Assembly: GCA_017429265.1 (NCBI GenBank)
Contig: JAFRPG010000048.1
Coordinates: 1-59,779, forward strand
From: Clostridia bacterium
Lineage (GTDB): Bacteria; Bacillota; Clostridia; Christensenellales; Aristaeellaceae
Direction of reading: 5' to 3'
Length of the DNA: 59,779 nt
Shown one piece after another: positions 48,436-57,480 of this stretch; positions within the stretch are counted from its first letter, which is position 1, and each line of letters begins with the position of its first letter. A program made the position numbers and the translations under genes. The notes under the pieces were generated by a model. That model was not told where the DNA came from. It saw only the letters and a list, made by a program, of their open reading frames with translations, and did no database searches.

Positions 48436-51400
48436 ATGACAGTGGAAACCAGCGCTCCCAAGAAGCGCATCAAGAAGTCCGTGATCATCAAGCGCGTCAT
48501 CGCCGCTGTGCTGATCCTGGGGATCCTCGGCGGACTGTACTTCCTGGGCACCAAGCTCTGGCCGCCGGAAAACAATGCCGCGGTCGAGGAGTCCAAGATC
48601 CGCCGCAACGCCTACGACACCAAGACCAAGGACATCAAGATGTCCAACGAATTCCTTGAGTTCACGATGTACCCGACCACGAGCCACTTCTCCCTGAAGG
48701 AGAAGGCCACGGGCCGCGTCTGGATGTCCAACCCGCAGGCCGACAAGGGCGGCCTGGAGAAGGATCCCGGCGGCGTCGCCGTGGGTACCTCCAAGCTCAA
48801 CGACATGCGCTCCACCCTGATCGTGTCCTACTCCTCCTCCTCGGCGGACAAGGACATGAACAACTGGGAGTACTCCATCGATAAGCAGGCTTACGTCATC
48901 GAGCCGGTGGAGAACGACGCGGGCCAGGTCGGCGAGGTCCGGGTCCACTATACCGTCGGTCAGATCCAGGGCATCGCGAAGATCCCGCAGGTGCTGACCG
49001 AGGAGCGCTACCAGGAGATCCTGGGGCGCATCAAGAACTCCGAGGACAAGAACACCGCCCGTCTGGACAGAGCGTTCACGCCCAACTACGAGAACGCCCA
49101 GACGATCAGCGAGATGGCCCAGTCCGAGAGAGTCGAGCTCCGCAAGCTGGCGGCGCACGTCCTGCGCCTGTCCATCACGATGAACGCCCTCGACCTGGAG
49201 CAGTACACCTGGGTCAAGGAAGCGCTCGAAGAACTGGAGCGCGCCTCCATCGTGCCCTATGACCGCGCCGCGGTCGAGCAGATGATCACGGAGCACGCCA
49301 CCGATCTGGCCTCGCTCGAAGGCTTCGCCGCTCTGGCGCTCTCCGACAGCGAGGATGAGCGCGCGCAGGCCGCCGAGATGCTCGCCCCGATGATCGCCGA
49401 GCTCGGCGAGGCGGAGGAGAACGAGGGCACCGGCGAGGCCGCCGGCGAATGGCTGGCCTCCCTGAGCGAGATGATCACGCTCCCCAACGTCGATCCCGTC
49501 GACCTGGAAGCCCTGGCCGCCGTCATCGACGCGCACGGTGACTTCTTCGACAACGACGCGGACCGCATCGAGGCGGTCAAGGGCCTGATCCTCTCCGAGG
49601 ACCACGCCGAGAAGACCGAGGCCTTCGAGCAGATCCGCGACCGCGTCTCCGACGTCGAGCTGGCCAAGCCCGAGTACGCCTGGGTCGTGGAACTGGCGGA
49701 CGCCCTGGACGCCTCCGATTCCGAGGACTTCAGCGTCGCCTCGGTCAAGAGCCTGATCGAGCAGGACGAGGCCGTCCCGGAGCGCAAGGAGATCCTCGGC
49801 ATCGCCTTCCGCCGTGCGAAGTTCATGCGCGCCGAGGCCAAGGAGAACATCCTCAAGGCCCTGAAGGGCGACAACAAGCGCATCGCGGGCATCGACTACA
49901 CCGATGAGGAGTATCTGCAGGACGCGGGCTGGAACTTCACGGACGACGAGGGTTCCTCCATCCGCTTCGACGTGACGGTGATCTATCGCCTGGAGGGCAG
50001 CGACTTTGTGGTCGAGGTGCCCTACGACCAGATCACTTACAACGCGGACGCCCCGATCACCTACATCACCATTCTGCCGATGTTCGGCGCGGTCGGCCCG
50101 GACAACGGCGAATACCAGGACGGCTTCATCTTCGTGCCTGAGGGCGGCGGTGCTCTGATCCGCTACAACAACGGCAAGCTGAAGCAGAACAACTACACCG
50201 CCAACCTCTACGGATGGGATTACGCGACCAAGCGCTCCGAGGTCATCAGCGAGACCAAGACGGCTTTCCCGGTCTTCGGCCTGACCAGGGACGGCGGATC
50301 CTTCATCTGCATCATCGAGGACGGCGCGTCCTACGCCAACATCCAGGCGGACATCAACGGCAAGGCCGGCACGACGACCGCCTTCCACCCCAACAGCTAC
50401 AACACGGTCAGCGCCAAGTACCGCGTGCTGCACTCCGACCAGTACAACGTCTCCGCCAAGACGGCCAACATGGTCATCATGTACGAGAAGAAGATGCCGC
50501 AGGAGTCCGTGGTGCAGCGCTACCGCTTCGTCAACAGCGACAGCTACGTCGACATGGCCAACGCGTACGGAGGTTACCTGGCCGAGACCCATCCCGAGAT
50601 GACGGCGGAGCCGGCCTCCGAGGACATGCCCGTCTCGATGGAACTGGTCGGCGCGATCGACAAGCGCGTCGTGACGGCGGGCCTGCCGATGCAGCGCGTC
50701 CTGGCCACCACCACCTTTGACCAGATGAAGGACATCATCGACGAGATGAGCGCGGCCGGGGTTAAGGCCCTGAACGTGCGCGTGTCCGGATGGTGCAATG
50801 GCGGCGTCACGCAGCACGTCCTCACCGGCGTGCATGTGGAAGGCGCCGTGGGCGGCGACGGCGGCATGAAGAAGCTGATCGCCTACGCGAAGGACAAGGG
50901 CGTCGCCCTGTTCTTCGACGGGATCACGACCTTCGCCTACGACACGAAGCTCTTCCAGGGCTTCACGCCCAGGGCGAACGCGGCGCGCTTCACCACCCGC
51001 GAGATCGTCGAGATCACGCCCTACTCCCAGATCTACTACACCGAGGACGACGAACGGACCGTCTACTATGTGACGCGTCCCGAGTACGCGAAGAACAACG
51101 CGACCAACCTGATCAACGCCCTGAAGGACCGCGGCGCCTACGGCGTGGCCTTCCGCGACATCGGCTACCTCCTCAACGCCAACTATGACCCCAATCACAC
51201 GACCACGCGCGAGACCGTCAAGGACATGAACGTGGAGACGCTGAAGGAGGCCAGGGAGAAGGGCGAGGCCGTGATGATCCGCGAGGGCTATGACTACGCG
51301 ATGCCCTACGCCGACATCGTCACCGACATGGATCTGGCCGGCATCCCGTACTCCCTGCTGGACGAGACCGTGCCCTTCTACCAGATCGCGATCCACGGCA

Positions 51401-52344
51401 GCGTCGACTACACCGGTCCTGCACTGAACCTGACCAGCGACTGGCAGACCGAGCTCCTGCGCTGCGCGGAGTACGGCGCGGGCCTCAACTTCACCTTCAT
51501 GCACGAGGACGCGAAGATCCTGCAGGATACCGTCCACTCGCACTATCACGGCAGCAGCTACAAGGACTGGCGCGAGGAAGCGCAGGCCGTCATCACCCGC
51601 TATCAGAGCGAGATGGCCGGCCTGAACCGCACGCGCATCACCGGCCACATGGTCCTGCCGATGAACGTGCGCATGACGCTCTACGAGGACGGAACGAAGG
51701 TCTACGTCAACTACGGCAGCGAGGCATTCGCCCTGCCCGGCGGCGGCACGGTGCCCGCCCGCGACTACACGGTGGTCCGCGCGGGGGATCCCGCGGCGGA
51801 AGCCGTGGCCCAGACCGTCTTTGAACCCAACGGCACACGGCACTACGTCAACTACACGGCCCTCACCCTCCTCGCGGGGGAGAATGCGGTGCAGCCCAAC
51901 GCCACCCTGACGCTGAAGGAAGGCGCCGACCTCGATACCCTGGTCCTGCCGGCGGCTGATCTGTGGATCAACGCGACGGACGCCGACATCACCGTCGGGG
52001 ACGTCACGGTGCCCGCCCGCGGATGTGCGCAGACCGAAGCCGGGGATGTCCCGGTGGAGGTGATCATCCTTCCGGATGCGAGCCGCCGCTACATCAACCG
52101 GACGGAGGCAGCGGCGACCGTCAACGGCGTGAGCGTTCCGGTCATGAACTGGGCGGCCGACACGGCCGAGATCGGCGAGGCCCCGCTGGCGGAGATCGCC
52201 GTGGCGGTCCGCTGCATCAACCTGAGCGACGCGGACGTCACCTTCGGAACGGTCACGGTCCCCGCGGGACAGACGCTGACCGTCGAGCCTGAACCGGAGA
52301 CGACCGCAGAAGCGGCCACAGTGGAAGGAGGGGATGCCGAATGA
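48436..52344 (+). CDS. DUF5696 protein with helical insertion and C-terminal repeats
   Basis: The 1302-residue protein has an N-terminal helix (about 18-38) and DUF5696 features: SNEFLEFTMYPTTSHFSLKE, then VIYRLEGSDFVVEVPYDQIT (about 514-533), FVPEGGGALIRYNNGK and QRYRFVNSDSYVDMANAY. After about residue 715 it resembles a TIM-barrel glycoside-hydrolase-like domain (VKALNVRVSGW, VALFFDGITTFAYD, GAYGVAFRDIGYLL). Between about 195 and 485 lies a helical, Ala/Glu-rich insert not typical of the family. From about 1085 to the end are five imperfect repeats with (V/I)N(Y/A/R/L) and VPA motifs. GAGGAGGTGACGTGAA precedes the ATG. It may bind or cut the transported glycan. Catalytic residues cannot be named. 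Confidence 0.85.
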   Translation: MTVETSAPKKRIKKSVIIKRVIAAVLILGILGGLYFLGTKLWPPENNAAVEESKIRRNAYDTKTKDIKMSNEFLEFTMYPTTSHFSLKEKATGRVWMSNPQADKGGLEKDPGGVAVGTSKLNDMRSTLIVSYSSSSADKDMNNWEYSIDKQAYVIEPVENDAGQVGEVRVHYTVGQIQGIAKIPQVLTEERYQEILGRIKNSEDKNTARLDRAFTPNYENAQTISEMAQSERVELRKLAAHVLRLSITMNALDLEQYTWVKEALEELERASIVPYDRAAVEQMITEHATDLASLEGFAALALSDSEDERAQAAEMLAPMIAELGEAEENEGTGEAAGEWLASLSEMITLPNVDPVDLEALAAVIDAHGDFFDNDADRIEAVKGLILSEDHAEKTEAFEQIRDRVSDVELAKPEYAWVVELADALDASDSEDFSVASVKSLIEQDEAVPERKEILGIAFRRAKFMRAEAKENILKALKGDNKRIAGIDYTDEEYLQDAGWNFTDDEGSSIRFDVTVIYRLEGSDFVVEVPYDQITYNADAPITYITILPMFGAVGPDNGEYQDGFIFVPEGGGALIRYNNGKLKQNNYTANLYGWDYATKRSEVISETKTAFPVFGLTRDGGSFICIIEDGASYANIQADINGKAGTTTAFHPNSYNTVSAKYRVLHSDQYNVSAKTANMVIMYEKKMPQESVVQRYRFVNSDSYVDMANAYGGYLAETHPEMTAEPASEDMPVSMELVGAIDKRVVTAGLPMQRVLATTTFDQMKDIIDEMSAAGVKALNVRVSGWCNGGVTQHVLTGVHVEGAVGGDGGMKKLIAYAKDKGVALFFDGITTFAYDTKLFQGFTPRANAARFTTREIVEITPYSQIYYTEDDERTVYYVTRPEYAKNNATNLINALKDRGAYGVAFRDIGYLLNANYDPNHTTTRETVKDMNVETLKEAREKGEAVMIREGYDYAMPYADIVTDMDLAGIPYSLLDETVPFYQIAIHGSVDYTGPALNLTSDWQTELLRCAEYGAGLNFTFMHEDAKILQDTVHSHYHGSSYKDWREEAQAVITRYQSEMAGLNRTRITGHMVLPMNVRMTLYEDGTKVYVNYGSEAFALPGGGTVPARDYTVVRAGDPAAEAVAQTVFEPNGTRHYVNYTALTLLAGENAVQPNATLTLKEGADLDTLVLPAADLWINATDADITVGDVTVPARGCAQTEAGDVPVEVIILPDASRRYINRTEAAATVNGVSVPVMNWAADTAEIGEAPLAEIAVAVRCINLSDADVTFGTVTVPAGQTLTVEPEPETTAEAATVEGGDAE

Positions 52345-53321
52345 CCACGCGCAGAAGGAAAAAGGAAAAGCGCGAGCGCTGGAGCCCGGGTGACGCGATC
52401 ACGGCCTTGCTGCCGCTGAACGAGAACTACGACACCATGCGTTCCCGCAACGCCCGCACCGGTGTGCTCTTCATCCTCCCGTTCATCATCGGTTTCCTCG
52501 TCTTCATGGTGAGTCCGCTGATCCAGTCCGTGAACATGAGTCTCAACCGCGTTGAGCTCGTCCCCGGACAGGGCTACGCCCTCACCTGGAACAACTTCGA
52601 GAACTACAAGTACGCCATGGGCGTGGACCCCTACTTCAACCAGTATCTGGTGGAGGAGAGCGGCCGTATGGCGGTCAACGCCATCGCGACCCTGGTCCTG
52701 TCCTTCGTCATCGCGGTCATCCTCAACCAGAAGTTCCGCGGCCGCACCGCGGCGCGCGCGATCTTCTTCCTGCCGGTGATCCTCGCCTCGGGCGTGCTCC
52801 CCGGCGTGGAAAAGCAGCTGGACTTCAACATGCTCCAGGGCGTGTCGGATGAGATCGCGGCGCAGTCGGGCGTGAACATCTCCGCCCAGCTGCAGAACCT
52901 CCTCTCGGTCTCCGGCATCGGCAGCGGCGTCTTCGACGTGCTGTTCGACATGATCGATGCCATCTACGACATCGTCATGGCCAGCGGCATCCAGATCATC
53001 GTCTTCCTCTCCGGTCTGTCCGCGATCTCGCCCTCCCTCTATGAGGCGGCGGACGTCGAGGGCTGCACGGCGTGGGAAGCCTTCTGGAAGATCACCTTCC
53101 CGATGGTCAGCCCGCTGCTGCTGGTCAACGCGATCTACACCATTATCGACTTCTTCATGAAGAACGACAACCGGGTCATGGAGTGGATCAACACCCAGTT
53201 CACCCGCGCCCGCTACGGCGAGAGCACGGCAGAGAGCTGGATCTACTTCGGAGTGGCGCTCGCCTTCATCGGCATCGCGTCCTTCGTGATCAGCAGGGTG
53301 GTGAAGCAGTATGACAGCTAA
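52341..53321 (+). CDS. Sugar ABC transporter permease (MalF/LplB type)
   Basis: The 326-residue permease has six helices and the EAA motif EAADVEGCTAWEAFWKITFP (about 235-254). The first helix is TGVLFILPFIIGFLVFMVSPL. A large external loop (about 150-190) follows helix three. The ATG overlaps the DUF5696 stop as ATGA. With the next permease and the SBP at 54429 it makes a second transporter in the locus. The ATPase is not encoded here. Confidence 0.92.
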   Translation: MTTRRRKKEKRERWSPGDAITALLPLNENYDTMRSRNARTGVLFILPFIIGFLVFMVSPLIQSVNMSLNRVELVPGQGYALTWNNFENYKYAMGVDPYFNQYLVEESGRMAVNAIATLVLSFVIAVILNQKFRGRTAARAIFFLPVILASGVLPGVEKQLDFNMLQGVSDEIAAQSGVNISAQLQNLLSVSGIGSGVFDVLFDMIDAIYDIVMASGIQIIVFLSGLSAISPSLYEAADVEGCTAWEAFWKITFPMVSPLLLVNAIYTIIDFFMKNDNRVMEWINTQFTRARYGESTAESWIYFGVALAFIGIASFVISRVVKQYDS

Positions 53322-54321
53322 GACAGAGCGGCTCCCCCGCACGGACAGGCGTTCCGCCAACAAGAAGAGCGGCGGTTATCTGCTGAAGGCGGGCATCAAG
53401 AAGTGGACGGTTTCCATCGTCCGCGGCCTGCTGATCTTCGGCCTGTGCTTCATGATCATCCAGCCGATGCTGACCCGCTTCGGCTCGAGCCTGATGCAGG
53501 AGAAAGACCTCTACGACGCAACGGTCGTTCTGCTCCCGCGCAACGTGACGCTGGAGAACTACAAGATCGTCGCGGACCTGACGGTATTCCCGCAGTCCAT
53601 GCTCAACACCCTGTGGACCTCGCTGATCGTCAGCGTGCTGCAGGTGATCGCCTGCACCCTGGTGGGCTACGGCTTTGCCCGCTATGAGTTCCCGCTCAAG
53701 CGGTTCTGGTTCGCCTGCGTGGTGCTGATCATCGTCATCCCGCCCCAGACGATCGCGACGCCCCTGTACATGAACTTCCGCTACTTCGACATCTTCGGGA
53801 TCTTCAAGACCTTCAGCCCCAAGGGTGAGCCGCTGAACCTGCTCAGCAGCATCGTGCCCTACCTCCTGATGAGCATCACCTGCATGGGCCTGAAGGACGG
53901 TCTGTACATCTACATGCTCCGCCAGTACTTCAACGGCATCCCGAAGTCCCTGGAGGAGGCCGCGTATGTGGACGGCTGCTCCACTCTCCGCACGTTCCGG
54001 ACCATCATGCTGCCCGACGCCATGCCCACGGTGCTGAGCTGCTTCCTGTTCTCCTTCGTGTGGCAGTGGACGGACCTGTTCTACACCCGCAACTTCCTCA
54101 AGGGCATGCCGATCTACTCCACGGAGCTGTCCTCCATCCTCACGCGCATGAGCCGCTACTTCTCCGCCGACGCGGAAAAGGCGGTCGTCGTGCCGCCGGC
54201 CCGTCAGCAGCAGCTGGTCGCCATCGGCGTGCTGATCTGCTGCATCCCGCTGATCATTCTTTACATTTTCACACAAAGAACTTTTGTTGAAAGTATTGCA
54301 ATGTCCGGCTCAAAGGAGTAA
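53311..54321 (+). CDS. Sugar ABC transporter permease (MalG/YtcP type)
   Basis: The 336-residue permease has six helices and the EAA motif EAAYVDGCSTLRTFRTIMLP (about 217-236), with an additional N-terminal basic stretch. The start overlaps the previous gene by 11 nt. FVWQWTDLFYTRNFL and FTQRTFVESIAMSGSKE at the end are typical of carbohydrate permeases of this branch. It pairs with the previous permease. Confidence 0.92.
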   Translation: MTAKTERLPRTDRRSANKKSGGYLLKAGIKKWTVSIVRGLLIFGLCFMIIQPMLTRFGSSLMQEKDLYDATVVLLPRNVTLENYKIVADLTVFPQSMLNTLWTSLIVSVLQVIACTLVGYGFARYEFPLKRFWFACVVLIIVIPPQTIATPLYMNFRYFDIFGIFKTFSPKGEPLNLLSSIVPYLLMSITCMGLKDGLYIYMLRQYFNGIPKSLEEAAYVDGCSTLRTFRTIMLPDAMPTVLSCFLFSFVWQWTDLFYTRNFLKGMPIYSTELSSILTRMSRYFSADAEKAVVVPPARQQQLVAIGVLICCIPLIILYIFTQRTFVESIAMSGSKE

Positions 54322-54336
54322 AATGTGCATGGCTGT

Positions 54337-54352
54337 TCCGGGAGGTCCCGGA
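54337..54352 (+). other. Intercistronic hairpin before the SBP gene
   Basis: TCCGG (54337-54341) pairs with CCGGA (54348-54352) around GAGGTC. Such stems between permease and binding-protein genes often protect or process mRNA to raise binding-protein output. No promoter is convincing in the 107-nt gap. Confidence 0.4.
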
Positions 54353-54428
54353 CCATAACATCGAATCTGCGCCTGGATCCGGTCGAAAGACGGATACAGC
54401 TGCGGAAAATAAAAAGGAGGAACCCATC

Positions 54429-55787
54429 ATGAAGAAACTGGTTTCCCTGTTCCTTGCGATCGCCATGGTGCTGGCCTGCTGCGCGGCTCTGGCCGAGGCT
54501 CCGGAAGGATATCCGGAAGTCAAGGAAGGCATTGACTTCGGCGGCGCGACCATCTACATCCTCGACTACTGGTCCGGCGATGTCGGCAGCGATGCCCATT
54601 CCGACGATCCCACCGAGGAGCAGGCTGCTCAGTATGCCTATCGTGCCTGGCTGGACGAGACCTACAACTGCCACATCGTGCAGAAGCAGGGCGGCGACTG
54701 GGGCTCCCAGATCACTGAGTTCACCAACTTCGTGGCCGCTCCCGACGGCAGCTATCGTCTCTACATCATCGAGCCCGGCTCTGTGGCCACCGCCATCAAT
54801 CAGGGCTATTGCGAGCCCTGGAATGACAAGGTTGACCTGACCGCCGACAAGTGGAACGCTCAGGACCTGGCCTTCACCACCAAGAAGGGCCTGACCTACG
54901 GCGTGTATGCCGGCGAAGCCGAACCCCGTCAGTGCCTGTACTTCAACAAGAAGGTCCTCGAGGACGCCGGCATCGACTGGGAAGAGATCTATGACAAGCA
55001 GGATGCCGGTGAGTGGACCTGGGACGCCTTCGTGGAGTACCTCCAGAAGCTGACCCGCGACACCGACGGCGACGGCCTGAATGATGTCTACGGCATCATC
55101 GGCGACAACTCCGACTTCTACATCATGTCCGTGTTCTCCAACGGCGGCGCTTTCTTCACCGTGAACGAGGAAGGCAAGCTGCAGCCCACCATGGACAGCG
55201 ACGTGGCTGTCGAAGGCCTGAACTGGGGCAAGGAGACCTGGGCGACCTACGGTGCTCCCCAGCCCGAAGGCGCGAACTGGGACTGGTACAAGAACGCCTG
55301 GAAGCAGGGCTACTGCGGCTTCTATATGTATCAGACCTACGGCGGCTTCAACGACAACTCCGAGATGGCCGACATGGCTGATCCGTGGGGCTGCGTTGCG
55401 TTCCCGATCGGCCCCAAGGGCACCACTTATGTGCACGTGGTTTCCGACAACATCACGCTCATGCCCGCTGTGTATGACGCTGAGACCGCTGCTGCCCTGG
55501 CCTTCATCTATGACATGTGGACCAACCCCACCCCCGGCTATGACGATGAGTTTGCCTGGGTTGGCAACAAGCTGAACTACACCGATGACCGCGCTGTGTA
55601 TGAGACCTACGCCATGCTGCGCGAGGCGGAGCACTCTGCCTTCAACATGACCCTGGCGCTGGGCACCAACAACGACATCATCGGCAGCACCCTGCTCTGG
55701 AACCTGGGCTGGGATACCCCCGCTTCCCAGATCGAGCAGTCCATGCCCACCTGGATCAGCCTGTGCGCTGAGTACAACGGCGACTGA
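54429..55787 (+). CDS. Extracellular sugar-type solute-binding protein
   Basis: The 452-residue protein has a signal peptide (about 1-23, CAALAEA) and a full cluster-B sugar-binding fold: LYFNKKVLEDAGIDWEEIYD, EWTWDAFVEYLQKLTRDTDGDG-type segment (given in part) with a DTDGDGLND calcium-like loop, and GYCGFYMYQTY. It contrasts with the giant SBP at the start of the locus: it is normal in size and free of added modules. Codon use has more T-ending codons (GCT, TAT, CGT) than the neighbours, as in highly expressed binding proteins. AAAAAGGAGGAACCC precedes the ATG. It serves the second permease pair. Confidence 0.92.
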   Translation: MKKLVSLFLAIAMVLACCAALAEAPEGYPEVKEGIDFGGATIYILDYWSGDVGSDAHSDDPTEEQAAQYAYRAWLDETYNCHIVQKQGGDWGSQITEFTNFVAAPDGSYRLYIIEPGSVATAINQGYCEPWNDKVDLTADKWNAQDLAFTTKKGLTYGVYAGEAEPRQCLYFNKKVLEDAGIDWEEIYDKQDAGEWTWDAFVEYLQKLTRDTDGDGLNDVYGIIGDNSDFYIMSVFSNGGAFFTVNEEGKLQPTMDSDVAVEGLNWGKETWATYGAPQPEGANWDWYKNAWKQGYCGFYMYQTYGGFNDNSEMADMADPWGCVAFPIGPKGTTYVHVVSDNITLMPAVYDAETAAALAFIYDMWTNPTPGYDDEFAWVGNKLNYTDDRAVYETYAMLREAEHSAFNMTLALGTNNDIIGSTLLWNLGWDTPASQIEQSMPTWISLCAEYNGD

Positions 55788-55812
55788 TCCCGGATCGTTG
55801 ACATGACCCACG

Positions 55813-55843
55813 GCCCCCGCGAGTGATCGCGGGGGCTTTTCTT
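55813..55843 (+). terminator. Terminator of the sugar locus
   Basis: GCCCCCGCG (55813-55821) pairs perfectly with CGCGGGGGC (55828-55836) around AGTGAT, followed by TTTTCTT. It closes the 16-kb locus. Confidence 0.95.
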
Positions 55844-55845
55844 AT

Positions 55846-56098
55846 AGCTCTTTACGGGAGTTCGGGAAACATATGGGTGAGGTTCCGCGCTCTGCGGAGC
55901 GCGCCAGGGGCTTTCCGATCGCCCCTGGACCCTTCGGCAGCATGTCTTCCTTGTGTGGTATTGGGTAAAGTATCATCGAGATAGGATACTTACAGTCCCA
56001 AGTCCTATACTAACGGGATGGCGCCGAAGGAGTCCAGAGGGCGATCGGAAAGCCCTCTGGTGCGCCCACGGGCGCATCCTTACGGTGAAGACATGAAG
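55846..56098 (+). repeat. Structured repeat, copy C
   Basis: Same plan as copy B: CGCTCTGCGGAGCG, CCAGGGGC/GCCCCTGG with loop TTTCCGATC (55903-55927), a variable middle with TATTGGGTAAAGTATC, then GGAGTCC, CCAGAGGGC/GCCCTCTGG with loop GATCGGAAA (about 56034-56060), and TGCGCCCACGGGCGCA. The right outer end is less conserved. It fills the space before the sigma-factor operon, and no gene is seen within it. Confidence 0.85.
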
Positions 56099-56198
56099 AG
56101 TTGTATGAGGAACGCTGTAACCTTTCGGGGCCTCCGCGGATATTCCGGGTGAAGGGCCCGCGGGATCATGGGCGGGACTGGTTTTTCACGCCGGAGTG

Positions 56199-56207
56199 TG
56201 GTACAAT
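56199..56207 (+). promoter_or_regulatory. Extended -10 promoter of the sigma-factor operon
   Basis: TGGTACAAT (56199-56207) is an extended -10 element 26 nt before the start codon. No clear -35 is seen; the first 130 nt after repeat C hold no other feature. Confidence 0.4.
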
Positions 56208-56233
56208 GCCCCCATCAGCATACAAGCGGGGTG

Positions 56234-56800
56234 ATGACCATCAACGGCACAAGAATGACCGACGAGGAGCTGACCCGTGCCTATGAGACCTATTGCGATA
56301 TGGTGTTCCGCATCGCGCTGGTCCAGACAAAAAGCCGGGCGCAGGCGGAGGACATCCAGCAGGACGTGTTCCTCGCGCTGGTACGCTACTCCGACCGGAT
56401 CCGAAGCGAGGAGCATCTCAAGGCCTGGCTCATCCGCGTGACGCGGAACGCCTGCAAAAAGCATTTCCGGAGCCTGTGGATCAGGCTGACCGTCCTCTAC
56501 GACGATACCCTGTACAAGGAGCAGGAGACCGGGGACGGCGGCATGGCGGTGTCGGCCGGCCCGACCGGCGCTGAGCCGTCTGGCGGCGACCCGGCCGAAG
56601 ACGATGAGATGGACGTCGTGCGCGAGGCGGTGGAGCAGCTGCCGCCCAACAGCCGGGCCGTGATCCACCTGTTCTACTACGAGGAGATGTCCGTCCGGGA
56701 GATTGCCCGGAGCCTCGGGATCTCGGAGGCCAACGCAAAGACGCGGCTCTCCAGGGCCCGGGACCAACTGCGGAACGTGCTGGGGGTGCAGTCATCATGA
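56234..56800 (+). CDS. ECF-type RNA polymerase sigma factor
   Basis: The 188-residue protein has sigma regions 2 and 4: DMVFRIALVQTKSRAQAEDIQQDVFLAL (given in part; region 2, about 18-45) and PPNSRAVIHLFYYEEMSVREIARSLGISEANAKTRLSRAR (region 4, helix-turn-helix). An acidic Gly/Glu linker (about 100-130) joins them. ECF factors direct transcription of stress or surface genes under control of an anti-sigma. The ATG at 56234 follows GCGGGGTG. The stop overlaps the next start as ATGA. Confidence 0.93.
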   Translation: MTINGTRMTDEELTRAYETYCDMVFRIALVQTKSRAQAEDIQQDVFLALVRYSDRIRSEEHLKAWLIRVTRNACKKHFRSLWIRLTVLYDDTLYKEQETGDGGMAVSAGPTGAEPSGGDPAEDDEMDVVREAVEQLPPNSRAVIHLFYYEEMSVREIARSLGISEANAKTRLSRARDQLRNVLGVQSS

Positions 56801-57480
56801 GTGAGAAAAAGCGGAGCGCATATCAGCGGGAGATGGATCAGGAGCATCTTTCGCGCGAGCAGGCGGGGGAGACCCTGAAGCTGATGCTGGAGAAGAACCG
56901 GCAGCTCCGGGAAGCGGAGGCGGGCAGGACCGCCCGTTCCGGCGGAGCGGCCGTCGCGCGGCGCGCCGTGCCGGCCTTCGCGGCGGTGGCGGCCGTTGCC
57001 GCGCTGCTCCTGATCCTCCTCCGCCCGGCCGGCGTGACCTTCGGTTCCGTGCGGATGAGCCGGCTGCCCGTCAGCGGCGTGAGCCGCGGCGAGGAGGCCC
57101 GGGAGGCGGACTTTGCGACGGCGTTCGGCTGCACGGCCGAGAGCCTCTTCCCCGGATGGAGTGTGTCCGATGCCGCGGCGTCAGCGTATTTGTCCACGTC
57201 CGGCACGCAGTATGAGGGAAAGCTGACCCTGGAGAAGGATCAGCACCGGATGGAGGCGACGGTGACCCGGGACGCACCCGCTCTCTATACCGCCCTGGGC
57301 AACGCGGCGGGCGGCACGGAAAACGCGCGGCTGAACCGCGACCCCGACACCGGGATCCTCTGGGCGGTGGGCCGGAAGGGAGACCTGTACATCACCCTGT
57401 CGTCGGCTGATCTGTCCGAAAACGATTTTGTGAGCGCCGTGAAGGAGATCACAGCAAGATGGGCATCGGAAAACGAGTGA
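56797..57480 (+). CDS. Membrane anti-sigma-like protein
   Basis: The 227-residue protein has a basic cytoplasmic N terminus (about 1-57), one membrane helix (about 58-77) and an external domain with SSADLSENDFVSAVKEI at the end. No ZAS-type HxxxCxxC motif is seen, so it is not the common anti-sigma type, but size, topology and ATGA coupling to the sigma gene make that role likely. The external part could sense a signal or be cut by the next gene's peptidase. It overlaps that gene by 22 nt. Confidence 0.75.
   Translation: MSEKKRSAYQREMDQEHLSREQAGETLKLMLEKNRQLREAEAGRTARSGGAAVARRAVPAFAAVAAVAALLLILLRPAGVTFGSVRMSRLPVSGVSRGEEAREADFATAFGCTAESLFPGWSVSDAAASAYLSTSGTQYEGKLTLEKDQHRMEATVTRDAPALYTALGNAAGGTENARLNRDPDTGILWAVGRKGDLYITLSSADLSENDFVSAVKEITARWASENE

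Noticed and set aside
48376..51843. A 1155-codon minus-strand frame opposite the DUF5696 gene
   Set aside because: Same antisense effect; no motifs, and the plus strand encodes a recognisable protein with a good ribosome site.
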